Below are positions 1 to 4,478 of a stretch of DNA of 6,173 nucleotides, in pieces. Position numbers and translations under genes: made by a program. How positions within the stretch are numbered: position 1 is the first letter of the stretch; each line of letters begins with the position of its first letter. The DNA comes from Candidatus Atribacteria bacterium 4572_76 (GTDB taxonomy: Bacteria; Atribacterota; Phoenicimicrobiia; Phoenicimicrobiales; Phoenicimicrobiaceae): contig NBMG01000046.1 of the NCBI GenBank assembly GCA_002084865.1, forward strand, positions 1 through 6,173. The letters run 5' to 3'. Under the pieces are notes generated by a model. That model ran no database searches. It was not told the origin of the DNA and saw only the letters and a program-made list of their open reading frames with translations.

Positions 1-154
1 AAATTGCAGCCTGGTAACAAGTGAATATAGCATAAAAGGTAAACCGGCTGGGGCAATAGGAATTTTAGGACCAACCAGAATGGATTACCCCAGAATGATT
101 TCTATTGCAGAATATATCTCAGATAAATTAAGTGAGATATTATCCGAATTTTAA
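1..154 (+). CDS. hrcA: Heat-inducible transcription repressor HrcA, C-terminal end (5' truncated by window)
   Basis: The open frame starting at base 2 runs to a TAA at 152-154 and gives about 50 residues. It contains the segment GAIGILGPTRMDYPRMIS followed by an amphipathic helix ending in SEILSEF. The GPxRMxYxR signature is typical of the extreme C-terminus of HrcA, the repressor that binds CIRCE operators in front of class I heat-shock operons and whose folding depends on GroEL. The DNA-binding winged-helix part lies upstream of the window, as would the operon's promoter and CIRCE operator. The gene ends 36 bases before the preferred grpE start, so the two are probably co-transcribed. The motif and the downstream grpE-dnaK-dnaJ order make the call secure although only the tail is visible. 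Confidence 0.93.
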   Translation, partial: NCSLVTSEYSIKGKPAGAIGILGPTRMDYPRMISIAEYISDKLSEILSEF

Positions 155-178
155 GATTCTTTAAAAATGTATATCCCC

Positions 179-183
179 GGAGG
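179..183 (+). promoter_or_regulatory. Shine-Dalgarno site of grpE
   Basis: GGAGG lies 4 bases before ATG 188 and 7 bases before ATG 191. The second ATG has the better spacing and is the preferred grpE start. The in-frame ATG at 167 lies upstream of this site, has no ribosome-binding site of its own and would translate through it, so it should not be used as the start. Confidence 0.7.
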
Positions 184-190
184 ATCAATG

Positions 191-741
191 ATGTTCGACA
201 AAAAGGATAAAAAGAAATTAACGAAAAAAGTAAAATTTACAGAAAGCAAAAAATATAAATCGATGAATAAAGACGAAATAATCCGCAAAGTAATAGAAAA
301 AGAGGAAATGCTAAAGAAATTAAAAGATGAATTATCAGAAACTAAAAAAGTCAGGAGAAAAAACAGAGGGAATTTATTGAATTTGCCAACGAAAGGCTTA
401 TAAATAATCTGTTATCGGTAATAGATAACCTGGAAAGAGCCTTAGATTCTACTAAAAATGAAAAAGATACCAGGGCTATAAAAGAAGGGATTAACAACAC
501 CTTAAAAGATTTTCGTAATATTTTAAAAAAAGAAGGAGTTAAACCTATACAATCAATTGGTCATAGATTTGATCCCTACAAACATGAGGCGGTAATGAGA
601 ATTGACACAGATAAATATTCCGAAGATACGGTTATAGAAGAATTCCAAAAAGGTTACTATATAAAGTCAAAAGTATTAAGACCAGCAATGGTAAAAGTTG
701 CGGTTTCTTCAAATGAAAAAAAGAATACACATAAAGAATAA
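191..741 (+). pseudogene. grpE: Nucleotide exchange factor GrpE, frame-disrupted with a short internal loss
   Basis: GrpE is the dimeric exchange factor that releases ADP from DnaK. Two frames together make up the protein. From ATG 191 a Lys/Glu-rich coiled-coil N-terminus runs to ...KLKDELSETKK (about 349), and that frame then drifts to a stop at 401-403. A second frame, open from 346, continues as EKKQREFIEFANERLINN, then LLSVIDNLERAL and the beta-domain signature GHRFDPYKHEAVM, and ends GYYIKSKVLRPAMVKVAV...THKE with TAA at 739-741. Between the two halves the conserved family stretch (YLRLxAEFENYRKR-like, roughly 15-20 residues) is absent. A simple one-base indel therefore does not explain the break; a deletion whose length is not a multiple of three does. 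The rest is well conserved, so the lesion is recent or artefactual. The gene ends 39 bases before dnaK. Identity is sure; whether the break is real in the organism is open. Confidence 0.88.
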
Positions 742-762
742 ATTAAATCAAAGAATATTAAG

Positions 763-770
763 AAAAGGAG
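763..770 (+). promoter_or_regulatory. Shine-Dalgarno site of dnaK
   Basis: AAAAGGAG lies 10 bases before the ATG at 781. It marks 781 as the true dnaK start and shows that the short 781-861 reading frame is the authentic 5' end of dnaK and not a chance match. Confidence 0.7.
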
Positions 771-780
771 AAATAATATC

Positions 781-861
781 ATGGGAAAAATAATAGGAAT
801 AGATTTAGGAACAACTAATTCTGCTGTTGCAGTTGTAGAAGGAGGACAACCTGTTATATAA
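781..861 (+). pseudogene. dnaK: DnaK N-terminal fragment (authentic 5' end, ends in premature stop)
   Basis: ATG 781 opens a 26-codon frame starting MGKIIGIDLGTTNSAVAV and ending GGQPVI before TAA 859-861. IGIDLGTTNS is the phosphate-1 loop of the Hsp70/actin ATPase fold, which binds the ATP phosphates. The 3' part of the gene resumes at once in another frame with YNDEQVQ (from 857), a segment that in E. coli DnaK lies about 49 residues further on. The missing piece would hold the RTTPSxVA and AKRQAxTNPxNT segments and the IKRxxGR helix, which are near universal in DnaK. The shared bases TATA at the joint (856-860) would fit a deletion between very short direct repeats; a loss of 3n+2 bases, for example 149, would give the observed frame. 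Confidence 0.88.
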
Positions 862-871
862 TGACGAGCAA

Positions 872-2575
872 GTGCAAAAAGCGAAAAAAATATTGCCTTT
901 TAAAATAATTCCCGGGGGACATACTGACATTAAAATAGAGGTTCAGGGTAAGGCTTACAGTCCACAGGAAATTTCAGCTATGGTACTGCAAAAAATTAAA
1001 AAAGATGCCGAAGATCATATTGGTGAAAAAATAAACGATGCAGTTATTACTGTACCGGCATATTTTAATGATAACCAGAGGGAGGCAACTAAAAGTGCAG
1101 GAAAAATTGCCGGGTTAAATGTTTTAAGGATTATAAATGAACCTACGGCAGCAGCCTTTGCTTATGGATTTGATAAGAAAAAAAATGAAAAAGTAGCAGT
1201 TTATGACCTTGGAGGCGGCACTTTTGATATATCTATTTTAGATATTGGCGAAGAGGGAGTCTATGAGGTTAAATCTACTAACGGGAATACTTTTCTGGGC
1301 GGTGACGATTTTGACCAAAGAGTAATACACTGGTTAGTAGATAGTTTTAAAAAAGAAAACGGAATAGATTTAAAAAATGACCAAATGGCCTTGCAAAGAT
1401 TAAAGGAAGCAGCAGAAAAAGCAAAATGCGAATTATCTTCATCATTAGAGACTGAGATTAATTTACCTTTCATCACTGCTGACGCCAGTGGCCCTAAACA
1501 TTTAAATGTTACTCTAACTAGAGCAAAATTAGAACAGCTCACCGAAGATCTTATTGAGAGTACCATAGAACCCTGTCGTAAAGCACTTGAGGACGCTAAA
1601 TTAAAAGCAGAAGATATTGATGAGGTAATTTTAGTTGGTGGGCAGACCAGGATGCCCAAAGTACAGGAAATTGCAAAAAGGATATTTGGTAAAGAGGCAA
1701 ATAAGGGAGTTAATCCTGATGAAGTGGTGGCAATTGGAGCCGCAATTCAAGCCGGTATTTTGGGAGGTGAAGTAAAGAAAGATATTCTGTTATTGGATGT
1801 TACTCCTCTATCTTTAGGTATAGAAACTTTAGGTGGAGTATGCACCAAATTAATTGAAAGAAATACTACTATTCCTACATCCAAGAGCCAGATATTTTCA
1901 ACTGCTGCCGATAATCAAACCGCAGTTGATATAAATGTCTTACAGGGTGAAAGACCCATGGCTAAAGATAATACCAGTTTGGGGAAATTTCAATTGGTTG
2001 GTATTCCTCCTGCCCCAAGGGGGATTCCTCAAATTGAGGTAACTTTTGATATCGATAGAAATGGCATTATCAATGTTAAAGCAAAGGATTTAGGAACTCA
2101 AAAAGAGCAAAAAATAACCATTACAGCGTCAAGTGGATTAACCGAAGAAGAAATAGAGAAAAAAGTAAAAGAAGCAGAGCAGTATGCTGAAGAGGACAAG
2201 AAATTAAAAGAAAAGATAGAACTTCGAAATCAGGCAGATACTCTGATTTATACTGTGGAAAAAACTCTAAAGGAATCCGGAGACAAAATTAGCGAGGACG
2301 AAAAAAGCAAAATAAATGAAGATATCAAAGATCTTAAGGCGGCCTTAGAAGAAGACAATGTAGAAAAAATTAAATCGAATATCGAAAAATTAACTACCTC
2401 TTCGCATAAATTGGCTGAGGAAATTTATAAAAAGACATCAGCGGAAACACAACAACAGGAAACAGCCAAAAAAGGTGCAGAGGGTGCCCAAGCTGAAACT
2501 GAAGAGAAGAAAGGCGAAGAAAAAGTAGTTGATGCTGATTATGAAGTCGAGAAGGACGAAGACAAAAAAAATTAG
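872..2575 (+). CDS. dnaK: Chaperone DnaK (Hsp70), large 3' part in one frame; gene broken near 857
   Basis: DnaK is the cytosolic ATP-driven Hsp70 that binds unfolded segments with DnaJ and GrpE. The frame is open from 839 and dnaK homology begins at 857 (YNDEQVQ); GTG 872 is only the first formal start and has no convincing ribosome-binding site. In order: PAYFNDNQREATK; NEPTAAAFAYG (about 1136-1168); phosphate-2 loop DLGGGTFD (1205-1228); adenosine site VGGQTRMP (1634-1657); interdomain linker DILLLDVTPL (1781-1810); the beta-sandwich substrate domain with LQGERPMAKDN and APRGIPQIEVTFDID; a helical lid; and the acidic tail VVDADYEVEKDE. Joined to the 26-codon 5' fragment and the roughly 49 missing residues the protein would be about 647 aa, a normal DnaK length. 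As written, any product from 872 lacks the phosphate-1 loop and the first ATPase subdomain and should not be active. The TAG stop is also the first three bases of a heptamer repeat array. dnaJ follows only after a 456-bp repeat island. Confidence 0.93.
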   Translation: MQKAKKILPFKIIPGGHTDIKIEVQGKAYSPQEISAMVLQKIKKDAEDHIGEKINDAVITVPAYFNDNQREATKSAGKIAGLNVLRIINEPTAAAFAYGFDKKKNEKVAVYDLGGGTFDISILDIGEEGVYEVKSTNGNTFLGGDDFDQRVIHWLVDSFKKENGIDLKNDQMALQRLKEAAEKAKCELSSSLETEINLPFITADASGPKHLNVTLTRAKLEQLTEDLIESTIEPCRKALEDAKLKAEDIDEVILVGGQTRMPKVQEIAKRIFGKEANKGVNPDEVVAIGAAIQAGILGGEVKKDILLLDVTPLSLGIETLGGVCTKLIERNTTIPTSKSQIFSTAADNQTAVDINVLQGERPMAKDNTSLGKFQLVGIPPAPRGIPQIEVTFDIDRNGIINVKAKDLGTQKEQKITITASSGLTEEEIEKKVKEAEQYAEEDKKLKEKIELRNQADTLIYTVEKTLKESGDKISEDEKSKINEDIKDLKAALEEDNVEKIKSNIEKLTTSSHKLAEEIYKKTSAETQQQETAKKGAEGAQAETEEKKGEEKVVDADYEVEKDEDKKN

Positions 2576-2607
2576 CGTAGAACGTACAGCGTGGAGCGTG
2601 TAGTAAA
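2573..2607 (+). repeat. Tandem heptamer array, copy 1 (TAGCGTA family), starting on the dnaK stop codon
   Basis: There are five contiguous 7-bp units: TAGCGTA, GAACGTA, CAGCGTG, GAGCGTG and TAGTAAA. The first unit's TAG is the dnaK stop. The same unit order, with small changes, occurs at 5831-5865. Bases 2583-2607 match the reverse complement of 4419-4443 at 24 of 25 positions. Confidence 0.85.
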
Positions 2608-2637
2608 GTAAGGAAAGTAAAAGAGAAGAGGAAGTAG

Positions 2638-2656
2638 GGGCGTATTGAATACGCCC
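2638..2656. repeat. GTAGGGGC-type short palindrome I
   Basis: GGGCGTATTGAATACGCCC has 9-bp perfect arms around one central base and is preceded by GTAG. It shares the outer frame GTAGGGGC...GCCC with the palindrome at 2888-2907 while the inner arms differ, as expected for a dispersed hairpin repeat family whose pairing is conserved. No U-run follows, so it is a poor intrinsic terminator. Confidence 0.75.
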
Positions 2657-2660
2657 TAAT

Positions 2661-2691
2661 AGTGTAGAGCGTATAGGAAGTAGCGGGTAGC
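2661..2691 (+). repeat. Degenerate heptamer-like array
   Basis: Irregularly spaced TAGTG, TAGAGCG, TATAGG, TAGCGGG and TAGC units continue the heptamer theme of 2573-2607 after palindrome I. It lies directly before the AAATTCGTATCTCG block, as the array at 5831-5865 does. Confidence 0.55.
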
Positions 2692-2692
2692 A

Positions 2693-2786
2693 AAATTCGT
2701 ATCTCGTATCCCCGTTTTCACGGGGACAAGTCTCGTGAATCGTATCTCGTTAAGAGAATAGAAGTCCGAAGACAGAATTCAGAAAT
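2693..2786. repeat. Composite repeat block, copy 1 (TCGTATCTCGT / GAAGACAGAATT) with an inserted hairpin
   Basis: Bases 2693-2710 are identical to 5864-5881, and 2733-2760 match 5882-5909 at 27 of 28 positions. The block then continues through GAAGACAGAATTCAGAA as the other copy does. Between the two matching parts this copy has 22 extra bases (2711-2732). CGTATCTCGT occurs twice inside the block. Confidence 0.8.
2710..2725. repeat. Inserted hairpin CCCCGT-TTTC-ACGGGG
   Basis: A 6-bp GC-rich stem with a four-base loop lies in the 22-bp segment that is absent from the otherwise matching copy at 5864-5909. The flanking match resumes cleanly on either side. What follows it (ACAAGTCTCG) is not T-rich, so it is not called a terminator. 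Confidence 0.7.
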
Positions 2787-2809
2787 TAGAATAAAAAAAC
2801 GGAGATTTT

Positions 2810-2842
2810 ATTGCGAAGAATGAAGTGACAAAGCGATTTCGA
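2810..2842. repeat. Degenerate copy of the ATTGCGA...GAAGCAATC dispersed repeat
   Basis: ATTGCGAAGAATGAAGTGAC followed by AAAGCGATTTC resembles the clearer copy at 5997-6032 (GTCATTGCGAGG...CGAAGCAATCCC) in order and spacing, though it has diverged. This repeat type is common in genomes of uncultured bacteria. Confidence 0.5.
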
Positions 2843-2887
2843 TTTTGTATCACGTATCATGTGAAGAAAATTAGAATTAAAATGTAG

Positions 2888-2907
2888 GGGCACGATGCAT
2901 CGTGCCC
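2888..2907. repeat. GTAGGGGC-type short palindrome II (perfect 20-bp)
   Basis: GGGCACGATGCATCGTGCCC is a perfect palindrome preceded by GTAG, of the same family as 2638-2656. It is followed by GTCTGTTTCTTCTGT, which is moderately T-rich, so weak intrinsic terminator activity between dnaK and dnaJ is possible but not supported strongly enough to call. Confidence 0.8.
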
Positions 2908-2923
2908 GTCTGTTTCTTCTGTC

Positions 2924-2943
2924 ATTCCCGCGGAAGCGGGAAT
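2924..2943. repeat. ATTCCC-N8-GGGAAT inverted repeat
   Basis: ATTCCCGCGGAAGCGGGAAT has the form of the Neisseria dRS3 consensus (ATTCCC, eight bases, GGGAAT) and of the widespread GTCATTCCCGCGNAAGCGGGAAT repeat. The stem extends to ATTCCCGC/GCGGGAAT around GGAA. Similar form alone does not prove shared origin with dRS3. Confidence 0.75.
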
Positions 2944-3017
2944 ACAGAGCATTTCTACCTACATATATGAATTAAATTAACTGGCATATAGAGGACTGGA
3001 TAACTAATACGCAAAAA

Positions 3018-3021
3018 GAGG
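3018..3021 (+). promoter_or_regulatory. Shine-Dalgarno site supporting the TTG start of dnaJ
   Basis: GAGG within AAAGAGGAAA lies 10 bases before TTG 3032. An in-frame TAA at 3029-3031 rules out any longer protein, so TTG is the first codon that can start the J domain. Confidence 0.55.
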
Positions 3022-3031
3022 AAAACATTAA

Positions 3032-4177
3032 TTGACCAAAAAAGACTACTATGAAACCTTGGGAGTAAAAAAAGATGCTACTCCCGAGGAAATAAAAAAA
3101 GCTTATAGAAAACTTGCCCTTAAATACCATCCTGATAGAAATTCATCTGATGGCGATACCGAAAAGAAATTTAAAGAGATCAACGAAGCCTATCAAGTGC
3201 TTAGCGACCCGGAAAAAAGGGCAAGGTATGATCAATTTGGTTCTGCCGAAGGCATGGGAGGATTTGATTTTCAGGGAAGAGGTTTTTCTGACTTCGGTGA
3301 CTTCGGTGATTTTAGCGATATTTTTGATTCTTTTTTTGGAACAAGAACTCGCAGAAGTGAGGGAAGAGCGCGTCCTCAAAGAGGAGCTAATTTAAGATAT
3401 AATTTAGAAATAAGTTTCGAAGACGCTGCCTTTGGAAAAGAAACCAGAATAGAAATCCCAAGCTGGGAAACTTGTACAGTGTGTAAAGGGAGCGGAGCCA
3501 AACCCGGTACTTCTCCCCAGACCTGTCCTGATTGTCACGGTACAGGTGAGATCAAAAGCACTCAAAGTACAATGTTTGGACAATTTGTCAATGTAAGAAC
3601 CTGCCCTCGATGCTCAGGAGAAGGAAAAATTATTAAGGATGTATGCACTAATTGTGGAGGCACAGGAAAAGTAAAGAAAAATAAAATAGTAAGAGTAAAA
3701 ATACCTGCTGGTGTGGATACCGGCCACCGGCTACGAATGTCCGGAATGGGAGAACCAGGAGAAAAAGGCGGCCCTTCCGGTGATTTATACATCGTTTTAT
3801 ACATAAAACCTCATAAAATATTTAAACGTAACGGGATAAATATAAGTTGTACTCATGCAATTAGTTTTATAAAAGCTGCATTGGGTGGAACAACTATTGT
3901 TCCTACTTTGGAAGGAAAAGCAAAACTTAAAATTCCTGCAGGCACCCAATCGAATAGTGTTTTCAGACTCAGAGGAAAAGGAATATTTAAAATTGGAACT
4001 CAGCATCGAGGAGACCAATATGTTAAAATCATAGTGGAAATACCTAAAAAGATGACCGACAAACAAAAAAATTTATTATTGGAATATGCAAAATTAAGCG
4101 GAGAAAACTTAGAAAATTTAGGGGAAAAAGGTATTTTCGCGAAAATAAAAGATGTTTTCGGACAGAACGATAATTAG
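3032..4177 (+). CDS. dnaJ: Chaperone protein DnaJ (Hsp40, type I)
   Basis: DnaJ hands unfolded proteins to DnaK and stimulates its ATPase in the cytosol. The 381-aa protein has every part of a type I DnaJ. The J domain (about 1-70) carries the catalytic HPD at residues 33-35. A Gly/Phe region (about 71-105) contains the small repeat DFGDFGDFSD. Four zinc-binding CxxCxGxG motifs start at Cys148, Cys165, Cys191 and Cys205, and the C-terminal beta domains include the glycine-rich GDLYIVLYIKPH segment. The start is TTG at 3032: a TAA occupies the codon just before it in frame, the product begins MTKKDYYETLGV as the family does, and GAGG at 3018-3021 sits 10 bases upstream. Unlike grpE and dnaK, the gene is intact. 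It is cut off from dnaK by the repeat island, so it may depend on readthrough or on its own unseen promoter. Confidence 0.98.
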   Translation: MTKKDYYETLGVKKDATPEEIKKAYRKLALKYHPDRNSSDGDTEKKFKEINEAYQVLSDPEKRARYDQFGSAEGMGGFDFQGRGFSDFGDFGDFSDIFDSFFGTRTRRSEGRARPQRGANLRYNLEISFEDAAFGKETRIEIPSWETCTVCKGSGAKPGTSPQTCPDCHGTGEIKSTQSTMFGQFVNVRTCPRCSGEGKIIKDVCTNCGGTGKVKKNKIVRVKIPAGVDTGHRLRMSGMGEPGEKGGPSGDLYIVLYIKPHKIFKRNGINISCTHAISFIKAALGGTTIVPTLEGKAKLKIPAGTQSNSVFRLRGKGIFKIGTQHRGDQYVKIIVEIPKKMTDKQKNLLLEYAKLSGENLENLGEKGIFAKIKDVFGQNDN

Positions 4178-4191
4178 TATCGCGTACAAAC

Positions 4192-4212
4192 TAGCGTATA
4201 GCGTTTAGTTAG
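4192..4212 (+). repeat. Tandem heptamer array, copy 2, just after dnaJ
   Basis: Three contiguous units, TAGCGTA, TAGCGTT and TAGTTAG, begin 15 bases after the dnaJ TAG stop. The stop itself starts a looser TAGTATCGCGTAC copy (4175-4187). Bases 4192-4204 are exactly complementary to 4404-4416, in the inverted array before mtaB. Confidence 0.75.
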
Positions 4213-4216
4213 GAAA

Positions 4217-4235
4217 GAAAGAGTCAGAAACTCTA
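4217..4235 (+). repeat. Small hairpin AGAGT-CAGAA-ACTCT
   Basis: A 5-bp stem with a five-base loop lies within 4217-4235, shortly after dnaJ. It is weak, has no T-run and is not called a terminator. Confidence 0.3.
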
Positions 4236-4269
4236 CTCGCATTGCGTTTATTTCCCCCCCCACTCTAAC

Positions 4270-4293
4270 TCTCTCCCTCCGAGGGGAGAGGGA
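4270..4293. repeat. CTCTCCC...GGGAGAG inverted repeat
   Basis: CTCTCCC-TCCGAG-GGGAGAG forms a 7-bp stem with a six-base loop. It follows an unusual run of eight C residues at 4254-4261. Downstream on the + strand is GGAAAACTG, not a T-run; on the minus strand TTTTCC lies before the stem. A terminator call is therefore not supported on either strand. Confidence 0.6.
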
Positions 4294-4329
4294 AAACTGT
4301 ATATTATTTAGTATTATGATTTCTGACTA

Positions 4330-4354
4330 CTGTCTTCATTTTCTTAACCAATTA
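4330..4354 (-). repeat. Inverted copy of the GAAGACAG...TCAGAA block
   Basis: Read on the minus strand this region gives GAAGACAGTAGTCAGAAAT, close to the GAAGACAGAATTCAGAAATT found at 2768-2787 and the related stretch at 5917-5933. As in those copies, it lies downstream of a heptamer array when read in array orientation. Confidence 0.6.
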
Positions 4355-4395
4355 ATCAGGTAATCAACTAACTAGCTAACTAATCCTATCCGCTC

Positions 4396-4453
4396 TACGC
4401 TATACGCTATACGCTAATTTTACTATACGCTCCACGCTGTACGCTAAACGCTA
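4396..4453 (-). repeat. Tandem heptamer array, copy 3, inverted, upstream of mtaB
   Basis: On the + strand there are three exact TACGCTA units (4396-4416), a nine-base gap, then TACGCTC, CACGCTG, TACGCTA and AACGCTA (4426-4453). Read on the minus strand this is the TAGCGTA family in reverse order, including the TAGTAAA unit (4419-4425). It ends 8 bases before the mtaB Shine-Dalgarno site and would form most of the mtaB 5' leader. Confidence 0.85.
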
Positions 4454-4461
4454 TACCAAAT

Positions 4462-4468
4462 AAGGAGG
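4462..4468 (+). promoter_or_regulatory. Shine-Dalgarno site of mtaB (decides a non-AUG start)
   Basis: AAGGAGG is a near-perfect ribosome-binding site. It is 7 bases before ATC 4476 and 10 bases before ATT 4479. An in-frame TAA at 4461-4463 overlaps its beginning, and no ATG, GTG or TTG occurs in frame until 4539, 70 bases away. Translation must therefore begin at ATC or ATT just downstream, or the sequence has a base error here. Confidence 0.75.
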
Positions 4469-4478
4469 AACGTTCATC

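Larger units (their letters stand above)
2576..3031. other. 456-bp gene-free repeat island between dnaK and dnaJ
   Basis: No convincing coding sequence lies on either strand here. The stretch is a mosaic of heptamer arrays, two GTAGGGGC palindromes, the composite TCGTATCTCGT block with hairpin, a degenerate ATTGCGA repeat, a GTATCACGTATC motif near 2847 and a dRS3-like inverted repeat. No CIRCE operator (TTAGCACTC-N9-GAGTGCTAA) and no clear -35/-10 pair were seen. Only the last 80 or so bases before dnaJ (2950-3031) are free of recognisable repeats and could hold a dnaJ leader. Confidence 0.7.
4178..4461. other. Gene-free repeat region between dnaJ and mtaB
   Basis: No coding sequence is recognised in about 300 bases. 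The region is bounded by heptamer arrays facing each other (4192-4212 forward, 4396-4453 inverted). Between them lie the C8 run, the CTCTCCC hairpin, an inverted GAAGACAG block and a run of CTAA-like tetramers (4366-4384). Firmicute-type prmA and rsmE genes, often found here, are absent. Confidence 0.7.

Noticed and set aside
167..190. ATG 167 as the grpE start
   Set aside because: It lies upstream of the GGAGG site at 179-183 and would translate through it; ATG 188 or 191 has the proper spacing and the extra residues MYIPGGS do not resemble GrpE.
856..872. Programmed frameshifting or ribosome bypass joining the two dnaK frames
   Set aside because: About 49 conserved codons are physically absent, so shifting frames would still give a protein lacking an essential part; no slippery site or take-off/landing structure is evident.
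861..908. ATG 861, overlapping the premature TAA (TAATG), as translational coupling to a short product
   Set aside because: The frame gives only about 15 residues with no resemblance to DnaK and stops at once; it is not the frame of the dnaK 3' part.
1261..1659. Minus-strand open frame inside dnaK
   Set aside because: It lies opposite highly conserved DnaK codons, has no family resemblance and is a shadow of the real gene.
2394..2693. Minus-strand open frame across the dnaK end and heptamer repeats
   Set aside because: Its product is encoded partly by repeats and partly by antisense dnaK; no domain or ribosome-binding site is seen.
2888..2922. Intrinsic terminator between dnaK and dnaJ
   Set aside because: The stem is strong but the following GTCTGTTTCTTCTG is not a proper U-tract, and the stem belongs to a dispersed palindrome family.
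2573..2943. A CRISPR array
   Set aside because: Units are 7 bp and contiguous, or different palindromes, with no regular 25-40 bp repeats separated by unique spacers and no cas genes.
2576..3031. A CIRCE operator or dedicated heat-shock promoter for dnaJ
   Set aside because: No TTAGCACTC/GAGTGCTAA pair and no convincing -35/-10 pair could be found.
4396..4453. Iterons of a replication origin
   Set aside because: The 7-bp units recur after three ordinary genes, there is no rep or dnaA gene or DnaA box cluster, and the flanking genes are chromosomal housekeeping genes.
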